DNA of 64,000 nucleotides from Falciphora oryzae (GCA_000733355.1 JNVV01000013.1:655323-719322); one strand, 5' to 3'. Counted from the stretch's first letter, positions 23,959 to 37,505 are shown. The notes: generated by a model from the letters alone, not told the origin. Numbers and translations are program-made.

Positions 23959-24681
23959 CTACCGACTGCTGGAGTACTGGTAGGAGGAAGAGGACTGTCC
24001 TCGCGTCTCGTATGCGGCATAATAGTCTTCGTAACTCGCTATGTCTTCGTCGTAGTCTTCAGTTGGTGTCATGTACCGGAGCTCGTCTCCGAGGGAGTCT
24101 GCCGCATAAAGGTCAGGTCCGTCGGTTAGCAAACGAAGGACACGGGCATTCATGGGACAATGGATTTAGGAAAAATGAGTAATGGGGATGGCGTGTTTGA
24201 TGGCTCACCTCGGTCGGACAGAGTGTCGGTGGCTGTAATGAGCCCTCGCTTCGTGGCCCGGGTCTCGAAGCGTGCGATGGAGGCCGGGTCGACCTGCTTG
24301 CCCCGGAGCCAGAACACGGTGTCTCTGTTCGGGTCCTCCCGCTCGCGCCGTCTCTTGACCTTGAGAATGCCGAGATATTCCGAAGTCTTGATGTACTTGT
24401 CGTCGAGGCCCCACTCCTTGATCTTGATCTTGTACTGGCGGGTCCTGGAGGCGCAAGTCTGGGTCAGTTGAGGTCTCAGGGGTGCTGAAGTGAAAGACGA
24501 GAAGAACGGGATAGGGAAATCCAGGATGTAGTCCATACGTGGCCTTGAATGAGTAAGTATTTTCCATCGTTTCCATAACATCTTTCAACTTCTTCTCCTT
24601 GTACAGGGCCTCTATGATGGCTCGGTATGGCTCCCAGTCCTCTGAGCGAGAAGGTCGGAAGTATTGAGTCTTGGAAGACAT
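23959..24681 (-). CDS. Small Clr5-domain protein
   Basis: 172 residues from exons 24681-24539, 24444-24209 and 24098-23959 (donors GTATGG and GTGAGC; a CTAAC branch site precedes the last acceptor). The N-terminal half is a Clr5 domain: SEDWEPYRAIIEALYKEKKL, KDVMETMENTYSFKA, then across intron 1 TTRQYKIKIKEWGLDDKYIK. A basic segment (KVKRRRERED) follows, and the C-terminus is acidic and Tyr-rich (DYDEDIASYEDYYAAYE). Clr5 domains are common in filamentous fungi and named after fission yeast Clr5, which is linked to gene silencing; most carriers are much longer. No other domain is visible. The ATG at 24681 is the first in frame, and the frame extends only to a TTG upstream. Confidence 0.8.
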
Positions 24682-26337
24682 GATGGTTTGCGATGTAGCC
24701 GAGTGAGCCGCGGTGGGTGTTGCAGTTTCCGATTCCGACGACAAGGTACTCCGAGTACCCTAGCAAATTCCGATGACAGGATGATGAGGCGACGAAGATG
24801 GAATCCGCGGGTCCGCAACGTCGACGCTGGAGTTTGATGAGGCGTGAGCTCTGATCTGTGAAGCTGGTCCGATGATTGTGGGACTCTGTCGTGCGTATAT
24901 CAGATGGCCTATCTCTTGCCTTGCCGTGCCTGCCTTGTGTCCACGTCTTCAAGAAAGGGGTGAAGCGGGCCGTCGACTTTTGTACTCGGGAAGGAAGAGG
25001 CTCTATTGTTGGTGCCTTGACGCTCATACTAGCTGCAATATGCCGTTAGGACCGAAGACGTCGCCCACAAACCGCGGTAGACTGCGCTGTATGTTGGTGT
25101 GCCTCCAAGAAGCCTGGATCGTTGACATTCGACCGCGCGTGGGGCCGGCGGCAAGGATCTCGGTTGTTGGTTGGTGTCTTGTCTTCTTGCTTGGCTACCT
25201 TAATCTTACTCTCCGGCCAGTGGAAGGAAGGATTCTGAAGGGCCAGGCGCAGGCTAGTCTCAACAGGTTGCGGATAGCGAAGAGGCAGGGGGAAAAGGGG
25301 TGACGACATTTTGCGTAGCAACAGACCAAGCCCATCACGATGACTCCATAGGCAGCGCTTTCTCTTCCGGGGCGAGGCGCAGGTCTGGGCAAGGTAGAGC
25401 CCGTCGCGTGTGGAGACTTCGGGGATCTCCATGGGACGCCGCGCTGCACGGGGCAGGCAGGCGGGGGATAGGCAACCTTACGAACGGGCTGCAACTGACA
25501 GACGGTCGACGGGACGGCCAAGGAGGAGTAGGGCTGTCGGCGGCCCTACATGGGTGGCCCCCACTTGCACGTGGACCATGGCTATGTGATTGCTGTCTGC
25601 ATGATCAAAATAGTTAACTTCGAGGGGCAAGGCAGAGCCATCGGGCGGACTGTGCGCGGGGGGATCGCGAACACAACCAACGTGACGTGAGAGCAGGGGT
25701 GGAGTTGTGTGGGGCGGATGGAGGTACAGTCGAAGGGCACAGCGAAGGATCTAGAGCAAACCTGCAGGAAAAAAAGAGGGAAAAAAAATCGAGGAGGGAC
25801 AAAAAATCGACAAATACAAAAAGCTGGAAAGGAGTCCCATGGTGTCCGGACATACCGCACGGCCAGTTACTACGCCGACCACATTTTCCGGCCAGGCTGC
25901 CTAGCACACGGGGGCAGCGCGGCAGCCCCGGCCCGTTACTGGCGAATCGCCGGCAAAAACACAAGTCCCGCGCATCGGCACCGCTTGGGAAATGGGCGCC
26001 CTCCCAGGGCCGTTGGTGCGCTTAACGCGACTAATTGCGCGACCGTTAGGCAGCGGCAATGATGGCAGGAAAAGAAGCGCGACTTTTTTTCTACTTCGCG
26101 GTTGATCCGAACACTACTGGCCTACTGGCAGATGGAAGCCGCTGGCCGAGATAGGAAAGTCGCCGACGTCCATAGAAAAGCCGCATCTTGATGAGGTCGC
26201 CGTTGTGGGGTGGTGGGCTCCACGCACATGCCTCTTTTGGCATGTGGGTTGCGCTCGAGTTACGGGCATCGTTACATCAATGGCTGTGCCAGCCCGCGAG
26301 CATGTAGCGAGAGTGACAGATATAAAGAGAAAAAGAG

Positions 26338-26372
<35 letters not shown>

Positions 26373-27779
26373 GAGAAGGTAACATGTCGTGTAAAGGGTG
26401 CGGGATGATTGTCGACGTAGAATAGGTACCTCGGCACTATGCAACACACCCCAGTTGACTGACGGGAATCGATCCAATCACAATCGCAACCAATCAACTC
26501 CCCGGGACGCGTTGCGCAACAGCGAGTCTAGGCACAGCCCGGGAGAAAGCGACAAAGGAAACCAACAAACGAGCTACTGCTGGCTTGGCGGTCCGCGAGG
26601 CGCCGCGTACGGCCGGACGGAGCACATGGCACGGTGCATCGGGAAGCTGCTGCGCGTCAGCCTAGCTCTCTCAGCTGCTCTGAAACGGCAGCATGCTGAC
26701 AGAATGCGACCGTAAGAGAGATTGCTAGGAACCGGCCCCCAAACCTGTCGACACCGCAGGCAGTGGGGATCCGCAACCAACCACTCTGCCTAGCTCTCGA
26801 CCGACGGGAGGAGATCAAACTGCTCGCTAGCACAAACTGTCGATGCTTGGCAATAGGACTTGTGCATTGTTGGTGGCCGCGTCTGGCGGCGGCACCAATA
26901 TCCGGCGCTCTCCTGCAGCTGCCCGAAGTGACCTCGGCTGCTGCGTCGTCTGATTGGTTGATTAGCGCGCGCCGTTGATATTTATCGTCTGCTGCGAATC
27001 CCATGATTCGCCTGTGCCGCGCTTATATCGCCCAATGGAGGGCTCGAGATTTAGCCCCCAATCTGCTGAGTCCTTGGTCGTCCTTGTGTGTTCGGTGGTG
27101 TCGCGGTGTCGTGATGTTCTCATAGAATTCGCATGGAACAGCTGTATGGAGATTGGAGGGCCCACAGGCCCACCGGCGCGCCGGGCAAGTTGCGTTGGTT
27201 GAGAAGCGCGGCGTCCTTGTCGTCACGCCATCAGGTGAGGCACAGCGAATCAATCCACTATGTTGTTGGTGCACTCGCTGGTATGGCTCAAGCACGCGCG
27301 CCTCTCGGCTAGTTGAGGTTCGGTGTCGGCTTCGAATGCCATGCTAAAAATGCTAATAAACAGCGTGACAGGCCACAACCTGAGGGATCAGGATCCTTGA
27401 CCACAGCTTACACCGCATCTTCGCATCTTGCAAGGATCGCGCCTAAAATCAACCTAAAAAATAAGACGACTCCACCCTCAACGCCTTATCGACACTCCCA
27501 CATCCACAACGCTGCCACAATCATCGACGACAGACACTGACCTGAAAGACAAACAAGCTTAAAGGAAAATAACAACAATCCATACATCCTTCTTCCGGCA
27601 AGCTGCCGAAATTCGCCCCATCTGCTTCTCAAAAACAAGCTTTTCTGCCACGACACATCCGGCCGAATCGTGCCTGTCAGCCCGCAACTCCCCGCCTGAG
27701 CCGCCGCCAACCTTTAGCGTAGGCTGACTGGCCGCCGAAGGCAGAGAAGGACTGGACGTTCGATATGTGTCGGCCCAAA
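24682..27779. other. Large spacer with 30-A homopolymer
   Basis: About 3.1 kb with no supported gene; only short, unconserved-looking frames. It contains a 30-A run at 26338-26367. The part near 27779 is presumably the 3' flank of the RRM gene. Confidence 0.45.
26338..26367. repeat. Poly-A tract (30)
   Basis: Uninterrupted A homopolymer preceded by short GA repeats; the longest such tract in the window. Confidence 0.95.
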
Positions 27780-28693
27780 TCAGAAGGCGTTCGGACCACC
27801 GAGGGGCACAAAAGGAAGAGCTAGACCGTCGTCGCTCTCCTTCGGCTCGTCCTCCTCTACCACCGAGGGCAGCGTCGTGGGGCGGGTGGTCGCTGGTGGT
27901 GGTGCGTCGCAAGGGTCCTCGCCAAACCAGACCTTGACCGTGTCCGGGTACTCGCGCGTCAACGCCATCTTGGCCGCCTCCGCCTGGCACCGGAAGCTGC
28001 CAAAGCGGTACTCGAGCAACACGCCGTCGTCGGGACCGCCTGGGCTGGATACCGCCAGCGTGAAGACTTCGTCGATCTGGAACTCGAGCTTGGACCGGAA
28101 GTATGCCGTCAGGCTGTCGAAGTTGACGAACCTGCCCGGGCCGTAGATGAGCAGGACCCGAGAGCGGTGCCGGCCCGCCCTGGCGACGGCGGCGTTGGCA
28201 GCAGCGTTGCCGAAGCCGAAGCCGAAACCGGGGCCCGAGGGCGGCTGTTGCTGCTGCTGGTGGTGAGGCCACGGGCCCAGCACGGAGACGGGCGGGCCGG
28301 TGGGCTGCGCGGCGGTGCGGATGCGGTTCCAGAGCACGCGGGCGCGCATGCCGCCGACGACGAAGCCGCCGTTCTCGGGGCTGCACATGGCGTGGAACCG
28401 GGCCGCAGGCTCGCGGTCGAAGAAGATGACCTTTGCGGCGCACGTCATGTGGCCGCGGCTGGGTTCGGGCCGGTTGATGTGCGTGGCGTAGACGCGCCCG
28501 ACGCCGCGGATGCCCGCGAGCAGCTGGCGCGTCGTCAGGGTCGGCGGCAGCCCCAGGATGAAGAGGCTGCAGTTCTCGTGCTCGGGGATCGCGGCCGACC
28601 GGTTGCGCTCGATGTTGATGTTGCCCCGGTAGTTGGGGCTGAAGCCCGCCATGATGCGCGTGATGGCTTCGGGCGTCGACCTGACCGCCCCGG

Positions 28694-28724
<31 letters not shown>

Positions 28725-29777
28725 TGCGCCGCGCGCGCTGCCCGTGGTGACGCGGAGGAGGCCGTCCCGCTTTGGGGCGTGCTGCTGCTGCTGTTGCTGG
28801 CGCTCCTGCTGGGCGCGGGCGGTCGACTCCATCGGATGGAAGACCCTGTCGGACGGCGCTGGGCTCATGAGGCTGGTGCCGGGCAGCCCGAGGCCAGCCA
28901 TACCGGCTACGATGCTCTCAACTGATGGAGGCGCCTGGGTAGACGACGACATGAGCGGACGATGGGGTGCGTAGTTCTGGCGCGACATGACTGGGTAGGG
29001 GCTGACCGCGGGTGCGACAACTCGACTGGCGTACTGCTCCATATCCTGGCTCGAGGCCACATCATGAACGGATTGGAACTGGTGCGCGGCCTGGCTGCTG
29101 TTGTTCGAGGTGAACATCGCCGGCGAGAACGGTGTGGGGCTGCCCGGTGCCATGGGCACACGGATGGGCTGCTCTGCGAGTGGCGGAAGCGTCAAAGCAG
29201 CAGCGTTGCCGATGTTCCGGAGACCCTCCACGGCCTTCCACCGCTCTTGGAGGTCGAGCGCATCCTGGATCGACTGTGCGTGCTGAGGCGGCGCCGGCGG
29301 GTATGTGGGCTGTGGCTGGTACGGGGGCTGCCTGCCATCGTAGAGGCGGCGGCGAACTTGGGAGAAGATCTGCTCGTCGCCGTCTTCAAGGGTCGTGATG
29401 GTCTCGGGCGTATTCACCCTGGCCGACAAGGTGGACATGCCAGCGGGGCTGTTGGGGCCGCTGACGTGCTGCACAAGGCCAGAAATGGGCATGGACGTCT
29501 TGTAGTGCGGCTGAGGCCGCTGCGAAGGAGTGTTGACCAGGTTCCACGCGGAGTCGGCACGCATGCCCTGCCGAGGGATGGTGGCAGACTTGGTCCGGTC
29601 GACGGACGACATGTCCGTCCCAGCGCTGGGGGCGCCGGGGCTGAAGAGGGCGCTCGCGGGCGAGCTGAAGAGATCTCGAGTCGAGGGGGTAGGAGCATCG
29701 TGGCGAGGGACGAGGGGCGTCCCTATCGCGCCGTAGTCGCGGCTGACGGGGCGCTCTGCCTTGTCGTGAGGATTCAT
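27780..29777 (-). CDS. RRM-type RNA-binding protein
   Basis: 665 residues, single exon. The first 360 residues are low-complexity (Ser, Pro, Gln), including a Gln run and a short repeat of EAAG. An RRM-like region begins near residue 385 (ENCSLFILGLPPTLTTRQLL) and continues with GIRGVGRVYATHINRP, CAAKVIFFDREPAARF and GMRARVLWNRIR. A second RRM-like half follows at about 530-625 (SRVLLIYGPGRFVNFDSL, FQIDEVF, LEYRFGSFRCQAEAAKMAL). RNP1 and RNP2 positions are recognisable but degenerate. The protein probably binds RNA; target and location are unknown. The start at 29777 (MNPHDKAERP) is the first ATG; the frame runs a little upstream only to a TTG. The 5' leader may hold an intron. Confidence 0.82.
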
Positions 29778-32700
29778 GCTGACAAGCTGGACCAAGGGCA
29801 GACGACTAGACAGGATGTTGTTGACGTGGTGATGCTGTGAAGGTTACAAGAAGACAGAATGGAGTGAGTTGGCGGATATTGGTCCAAGGAGCAGAGGAAA
29901 CCCAGAGTGATGTGATGTGGGCAACCAGTTCAGATATCCAAGGCCTCTTGGGTGGGTGGTGTCTTTGGCGTAGAGTCTGTGACGAGGAATGGAGAGGAGG
30001 CTGGGCTATATACCAGCTGTGCAATGGAAAAGAAAAAAAGAAAGTGAACCTGTTGCTGGTTCTGGAGTGGCAATAGAAGAGTGTCGTATTACCGGAAACA
30101 AGAAACAAAAAGAATTTACTCGAGGTTAGTGGGGCAACTGAAGGTTGAAGGATGTTGTGATTCGTCTATACCAACCAACTTCTGGGTGATGCAAGTGAAA
30201 AAGTCTTGTCTGGGGCGAGATACAGATCGATTGTCTTCTATCTGCCAACCCAGAAAAAAAAAACTAAGGTATTCGATGTGGCATCTTAGGATTGGTACCT
30301 AGGGCAGCGATCTGCTTGTAACTGGGCTGCACGGGCAGGTGCATATTATGACTTGTTTGGTCTAATGGCTGTGATACCATTGCATTGGCGAACTCTTTGA
30401 TAGGTGGCTACCTGTTTGCGTCAACAGGCAGCAGCCGACCAGAGTCCCAAACTCATATTTTCTAGGACTACCGCGAATAAGTCCATCAACATCGAGTTCG
30501 GTGGGTTGGAGTCAATTCTTCGGAAACGAGTCGCTTTCATAATTACCATGGGTAAAAAGAAGTCCAGTTTGAGGCCCCTTGGGCTCGTGAAATATTGATC
30601 TCTGCGGGCAAAAAGACGAGGACAAAGAGATTAGATGATAGATGGTCCGAGAAGTAACACCACGTAGCATAAAGGTCTATGTGGGAGCTTGGAGTTTTAA
30701 GAGAAATTGATAATAATTTGACAACGAGCTTTTTGATTTTCCTGAGACTGTTAGGGAGGCTGTTCCAATCTGGCGCCGGCTGGAGATGCTGTTCCCTAAC
30801 TATCAGCCGAACCGTGTGGATTTGCGCTTATCCATTGCTTCCGGATTCCGGCTAGCTTCGGAGACTTCAATGAACCCTTAGTTAGCCCTGGCGTATTTAG
30901 CATTATTGCAGTAAACGTCCCGAAAGTCGTTATTTTTCTCTGAGGATAGGGGAGGGGGAGTCTCCCTCTATATACACCCGTGAATCAGAGTCACTCGAGG
31001 GCTTCCCTCCCAATTCTTAGCAAGCCTCCATTGTTTGACCTTGACTTTCGCGATGCGCCAGTCCCCGGAGGTATACGCCTCGTCTCAAATCTCGTGCAAC
31101 AGCGCGAAAGAAAGAATGTGATGAATTGTCTAATCGGAAACTAGCATAAGACTGCTTTGCTCCTCATGAAGCTACGGCTAATTATTTGTTTAGATATTCA
31201 AATCTTGGTACTGGCTGCCAAAGGCTGCCCAAGTCGTCGACATAATAACTGAGTGCACATCGCTGTTTGGCTTGCCAGGCAAGCAGCAGTGAGCCCGGGG
31301 TGCCCAATTCTTTGTCCTAGATTGATACGCCCGGTTCTTTGCATGTCAAAACTAGGCGAGTCCGTGCTCGTGTTCTGGCGACGATTTCCTGGGGAAGCAC
31401 CTAGATGTAGGGACAATGTCTGATGGGGCTGAACAAGAGGCCACGTCTGACAAAGGGAGTGTATCGGCCGAGCTCTAGTTATGCGAGCATGGAAGACGGG
31501 CGGACGTGACACATCGTCATCGGTTCCCTCAAGCCACCGCCGACGGTTGACAGTCACTGGGCCGCAAGCCTGTCTGGCCCGCCCAAAGTATTCGGGGCCG
31601 CCGCGGTGTGCGTCTGGGTTCTGCCCCGGTTTGATATGGGGGCTGCTCACTTCGATGATGGAATGAGAGGTAGAGAAGGTAGCGCGCGGACGCTGTAGGC
31701 TAGAAGAACACGCTAGGTGGCATCGCCGGGGACTTGGCTTGTCACACGGCGAGTGACCGAGACGGGTCGACAGAGAAAAGTTGGATCCCAGGTTGCCGGT
31801 CTGCAGTTTGGATTGCAAGCGCACATCTTGTCGCTAGTTGCACCGGCGATCACCAGGAGCCACAAGCGGATTGGGAACGCAGCTAGCCGTATGTGGCCTG
31901 CTATCGAGCTGCATGTGGATCTGAAGGAGAGTCGGCCGTTGGCCGTGGCACCTGTCACCGCAACATTGGGGTTGATTGCGGCAGATTTGCCCAGGAGATG
32001 CCGGGGAACACGGAAGCGAGCCATGCCATGGACACGGGCGCAGGCTAATGGAAGACGCAGGTAAGCTGGGCGATCAACCGCCGCCCAGTGCTGATTGCGA
32101 GATGCTGTAGCACAGCAGCATGGAATGGACGGAAAGCAGCATGCAGTCGCCGCATCGGACTGTCGGCTTCCGGGCAATGAACACACGGGAAAGAGCGAGG
32201 ATCAAGCCAGAAGAAAGTGATGACGGCCGAAAGACGGCAGTGGCTGATTGACTGCCGGCAGCTGGAAATTTGCTTTTTGCTTTGCCGCTAACGCGAGTGC
32301 GAGGGCAGGTGCGACGGGAGTCCGAGCCGGGGCCAAGGGAATTCGAGAGTACATTGTTCTCGTCGCATGCTGATACATGATGCGCTGGTGCCCGCTACGT
32401 CGACCTCGACGCAGACACGCAGACATTGCGTGCTGGGCACGAGTCCACGTCGTATGTGGTCGTCCAGGTCAGCGCGGGCGGTGTGCTGTGCTGTGCTGTG
32501 CTTGTTGTGCGTGCGGCGCAGTTATATTGGGACCTAGCGCATGTCGCCTCCCCTGGCAGTCGGCACCTCAGCAAGCCACCGGCGGCGCTGCAGAGACGGC
32601 GCCCGACCCGGCTGCTGGTGCCCGGCCCAGGCCTCTGGTTTGTACGTAACGGAAACCACTGTGGCACCAATGCCGCCTCGATTCGCCCGTGAGCGGAAAG

Positions 32701-33029
32701 GAGGTTCAGGGATGCAGGGTGCACCATTGCTGCCACCAAATTGCCATCAACGGCACCGCGCTTACCAGAAGAAGCACAGACGAACAGCCGCACGCCCCGT
32801 CTCCTGGGTCGCTCCTCCCATCAACGGGTTTCCCGCAGCACCGCGGTCGAGCTTTCTGCTGCTTCGAGTGGTCTGGCCCAGCTGGATTGCACGAAGTCCT
32901 GCTTTCGTTTTCTTTCCTTTTCTCTCGGGATGGCCCCAGAAAATCCTCCGCGGCCGGCTTGTCCTCCCGTCTCCTTTTTCTGCCACTTTTTGTCCCCCCG
33001 GTCCGCCACTCTGCACAAACTGTCTCAAC
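29778..33029. other. Large spacer between divergent RRM and MFS genes
   Basis: About 3.25 kb with no supported gene. The part at 30000-31200 is relatively AT-rich. A continuous open frame from 32541 enters the MFS gene, but no start before 33030 is favoured. Confidence 0.45.
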
Positions 33030-35088
33030 ATGGGAGCGCAACCGGGTGCCCCTCAGACCGGACACATGGCCGAAGCGGTTGAGGAGAAGCCGCCTGGTTC
33101 TAGCATGTCGTCCCTAGGCCGTGTTTCCAGCTACGCCGCTGCTGCCGAGAAGCAGGGCCATGAAGAAACCAACGAGACGTCGACGGGATCTAATGCCCTG
33201 ACACCCGCACCCTCTCGAGGGCCAACCAGCCCTGTCGTTGGAACTCCCATTGGCCATGCGTTGGACGGAGGAGAGGAGGCGTCTGAGCCCCCGTTGCCAT
33301 ATTCGAAAGCCAGATGCATTGGGCTGGTGGTCACGACATCTGGGGCGGCGTTTCAAAATGTGAGAAAATACCCGAGACTCTTGTTGACAAGCCGGCAATG
33401 CCAACTGACATGGTGCCTCCTGGGTTTGCGGAAAAGATCCTGTCTTTCCAAGCCGCTGTCATCGTTCTGCCGCCCATAGGCCGCGACTTGGGCATCCCAG
33501 ACGCAAGACTCCAATGGATTGTGTCCTCCTATGCCCTTTCCTTCGGCTGCTTCCTGCTTCTCTGGGGCCGCATTGCCGACCTGTACGGAAAGAAGCGCGT
33601 TTTTGTTCTCGGCTCCGCATGGGTCACCATTACCACGGCTCTTTGTCCTCTGATCAGGAACGAGATTGGCTTCGACCTGTTCAGGGGCCTTCAGGGACTT
33701 GTGAGTTGCGCCCTTCCCCCTCGCTCGTGCCATGGCATGGGAGTTCTCGACGGAGATGGCCTAACAATCCACGGCCAAAAGGGCGCCGCAGCGAACGTTC
33801 CGACCGCTCTTGGCATCCTGGGAACAGCATTTGCCCCGGGAAAGGCCAAGACATACGCATTCAGTGTCTACGGTAGGGAGTACATCTCTCCCCTGCGCCG
33901 AAGCCGAAACATCAGCTGACATTTCACTTGGATGCGATCTATCCAGGCGCTGGAGCCCCATTGGGAAGCATCTTCGGGACCATCATTGCTGGCTTCATCA
34001 CGACTAGCCTGTCCTGGTCGTGGGTCTTCGGAGCCATGGCTATCATCTCGGGTGTAATAACAGTTGCCGGAGCACTGATCATCCCCTCCGACAAGGCCAC
34101 GCCAAATCAGTCGCAACCAGAGTCCAAGGCAACGGTTGACTGGATCGGCGCCTTCCTGGTCACCGTTGGGCTATTTGCTCTCCTCTTTGCCCTCACAGAC
34201 GGCAACGTTGTGGGATGGGATGCACCGTGGATCCCGGTTCTCATCGTCGTCTCTATTGCCATGGTTGTCGCCTTCGTCTACTGGCAGCACCGCCTCGAGT
34301 CTCGGGGTAATCGCGCTCCTTTGATGAAGGTGTCAATGTTCCGAAAGAGCAAGAAGTTTAGTGCAGCCATGATTCTCATGACCCTGTTCTTTTCCTCCTT
34401 CAATGGGTTCCTCGTCTACGCTACATACTTCTACCAGAGCTACCAGGGGCTCGGCACCTTTGACACAACCCTTCGCTTCCTACCAACAGGTGTTGCTGGT
34501 TTGCTGACGGCCTTGGCCGCCTCCCAGCTTCTTCTTTACGTGCCTACTTGGATCATCCTGCTTGCCGGAAACGCCTGCGTTGCGATAGCGAACCTGATAT
34601 TCGCTATCCCTATCGACCCGAACACAAACTACTTCGCCACAGGCATGATAGCCATGTCGCTCAGCGTTATCGGGTCCGACACGACATGGCCCAGTCTGAC
34701 TCTCTTCACATCACACTGTTTGCCGCCAGAGGATCAAGCACTCGGCGGCGCGCTTATCAACGCCGTTGGCCAGATCGGTCGCGCTGTTGGGCTTGCGATA
34801 GCCACGGCGGTGCAGATGTCGGTCATGGCACACGGCAGAGGGAGGGGAATTCAGGAAGTCGGGCCGGTTACGAAAGACCAGCCATCCCTGGAGGGTCTGC
34901 GCGCAGGGTTCTGGCTCAACTCTGCCATCGGGGCTGGCGCGGTTGTGGTCGCTGCCGTGGCATTTCGCGGGTCAGGCATCATCGGGAAGCCCGAGCCGAA
35001 GCATAAAGACCGCCCTGTCTCCGCCCGTGATCATGACGGAACATCACAGGCTGCAGCTACGGCATCTGTAGCGCCATCGAGCGTCTGA
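33030..35088 (+). CDS. MFS drug-efflux-type transporter (14-TM, DHA2-like)
   Basis: 608-residue major facilitator from exons 33030-33359, 33437-33700, 33782-33872 and 33947-35088. The joins read GAAFQNILSFQAAVIVLPPI, GLQGLGAAANVP and VYGAGAPLGSIFG, each restoring the family sequence. The N-terminal 90 residues are hydrophilic and cytosolic. MFS motif A is seen as GRIADLYGKKRVFVLG. The span from TM1 near residue 95 to about 575 accommodates 14 helices, which points to the DHA2 group that includes aminotriazole and multidrug exporters such as Atr1. It is predicted to export toxic compounds or metabolites by proton antiport at the plasma membrane. The start context TCAACATGG is good. It lies upstream of the alpha/beta-barrel gene, 1.3 kb away. 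Confidence 0.9.
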
Positions 35089-36422
35089 GACGGCTCGAAG
35101 AAAATGGCGGTAAAATCAGGATCATGTTTATCACATCAAGCAATATTTGCTTGCTGCTATTTTAATCCAATAATCATGGACATAGACTCCGTACCACGGA
35201 TGCAAGCTAGACTGGGTAGCTAAGTAGGTCACGTCATTGCATTGTTAGTTTCCGGTGCATGAAGACAAACCGTGCCACCGTTTAGGCGTTGTGCGTTGAT
35301 GCTAGCTAGGCCCTTGCCAAAGCCGGCGTGATACCACGCCCGGAATAGTGCCACTGTGTCACGGCATTGTCTTAGACACGTGGTGAAGCGTCAAACCGTT
35401 GCTACCTCTTTTTACGGGATGGCATGTGGCACCGCGGATTTCTGTGAGAGCCGCAGCTCGATGTCAGTCTTGGCTCTTGGCATACAGTCAAGCTCGGGGT
35501 AAAACCTTGGACTGGTAATCGCCTGGCTGGTCTACAACAAATGGTCCTATTTATCCCGCATGCAATAATGGGTATGAACGTAGTCGGATTTGAATATCTA
35601 TTCCAATCATATCAAGCAGAAATTTAACAAGCAAAAATGTTAAGCAAGCTATTATTGGAGGAGCTCTGACATAAATACTAATTACCGGCACTGATTCTAA
35701 AACCACCATCAATGCGGAAGATTGTGGAAATCAGTGTGTAACTGGTAGCGTTCTTCTAGCCCTCTCGCCCTGACGGATGTAAACTTCCGAAATGATTCCA
35801 CCGCAGAAACATTCTCTGGGACATTTTGGCACCTAGGGGCTATAGGAGAAAAAAACATGACCGGTTATGGGCGTGCATTCTCTGTAGATCCGGGTGCTAC
35901 TACATTCGAGCGGCCAATAGTATACACGTCACGGCTATGCACATCGAAAATGTTTTACTGCCGAGGCGAGCTCCGGCGTGTTGGTGTTGTCAAATTTCTA
36001 ACCAAGGTGAACTGTCGACAGCTACCTAGGTACTGAGGTATTCCTCCATAATCCACGCCGAGGAAGCCAAGCTTTCTGTGATGCATGCTATACGCACCGC
36101 GCACCATGGTTTGCGGAGCGTTCCTGGGGACAAACCTCATCGCAATTCATAGGCACATCAGGACATCCATTGTCAAGAAAGCTTCAAAACCCAGATGACG
36201 TAATCACTTCATCCCCGCTGACGATGGTTGCTCCGGGCCCACAAGAAGCCGCAGTCAGATTGATGCTTCTTTCCCAAAGCCTCAAATTGCCTCACGTAGA
36301 ATCCGGACACGATAATCGGGTAGCCCTCGTGCCGCTCATCCATACCCAGTAAACAAACACCTGAGCCGACTGCAAACCTCCCCCCAAGATCTGAACTAGA
36401 ACGGGCGGGCAAGAAAGAAAGA
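35089..36422. other. Intergenic spacer
   Basis: About 1.3 kb, moderately AT-rich, no supported gene. Confidence 0.5.
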
Positions 36423-37218
36423 ATGCCCGTTCTCGAAATCGCGTGCTTCGGCGTCAAGGCGGGCCTGGACGCCACGGACCCCAGCACGGCCGAGGGCAGG
36501 ATCGCCCGCGACGTGCTCGCCAAGGCCGTCCGGCAGCCCGGCGCGCACACCGCGTACCTGGCGCACAGCATCGAGGACCCTACCCAGGTCTGGCACTTGA
36601 TGGGCTGGGACAGCGTCGAAGCCCACCGGGCCTGGCGGAGTCATCCGTAAGTCTGGATTGGCCCGGCGCGGGGTAGAGGTTTTTGAGCCAAGGGTTTTTC
36701 TTTTGTTTTATTCTTTTTTTAACGCCGAAATGGATGTCAGGGACAACGCCGAGATCAAGCAGGAGATGGAGGCGGCCTTCATCGACCCCTCGGCGGGCCC
36801 CAGCTTCGTCAAGCACGTGGCCGTGGCCCCTTTCCCCGTCGAGGTCCTGGATACGGCCAACGCCGGCGTTGTCGAGCTCTTCGCCGCCTTCTTCCCCGCG
36901 GCCACGACCGAGGAGGACAAGGCCAAGATGTCGGCCGTCTTTGGCGACTTTGCCGCCAAGGCGCTGCCCGCCTCGCCCGACTTCCGCGGCGTTAGCATGG
37001 GCTGGGGCATCGAGAACGACTTCCCGCTCCCCAGCGGCGACGGCGAGGATGCCGGATATGCCGCACACTACGCCTTAATTGGTTGGACCAGCGTTGAGGG
37101 GCACCAAAAGTTCCGCGAGACGGACGCTTTTAAGGACAACATTGGCTCCCTAAGGGCGCTCCCTGGGCTGGTCAAGACGTCGATCTGTCACATCAGCTGC
37201 AAGTCCATCAAGGCGTGA
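36423..37218 (+). CDS. Tandem dimeric alpha/beta-barrel (ABM/EthD-like) protein
   Basis: 233 residues from exons 36423-36646 and 36741-37218 (donor GTAAGT, joined as RSHPDNAEIKQEM). Two copies of a ferredoxin-like half can be seen. The first ends in WHLMGWDSVEAHRAW (about residues 57-71) and the second in ALIGWTSVEGHQKF (about residues 182-195). Duplicated GW-x-S-x-E-x-H motifs are typical of antibiotic-biosynthesis-monooxygenase-like and stress-responsive barrels, which normally dimerise; the tandem form could fold as a single-chain pseudo-dimer. There is no signal peptide. Catalysis is unproven. It lies between two MFS genes, so a role in handling a small molecule is an inference. Confidence 0.78.
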
Positions 37219-37505
37219 GGGGACTTGGCGTTATCGATAGGTATGGCCTAAGTCACGAGTGAAAAGCGTCGCTTAAACCATCCGCCTCGTTACATGTAAA
37301 CATGGCCGGTCCTAGTGACGGACAAGTGGTGTCGACAGGTCTTTGATGCGGAACGAGACGAGATGGAGAGGCACAGGTGTGTTTACCCGGCGGACTCGCG
37401 TTTGTTTAACAGCCCACGCCATAATCACTGCCATGGACAATTATGCTAAGAACCATGACGTTACAATTCAGGTTTTTATGGCGTCAAAGGGTCTTTAAAT
37501 CCCTC

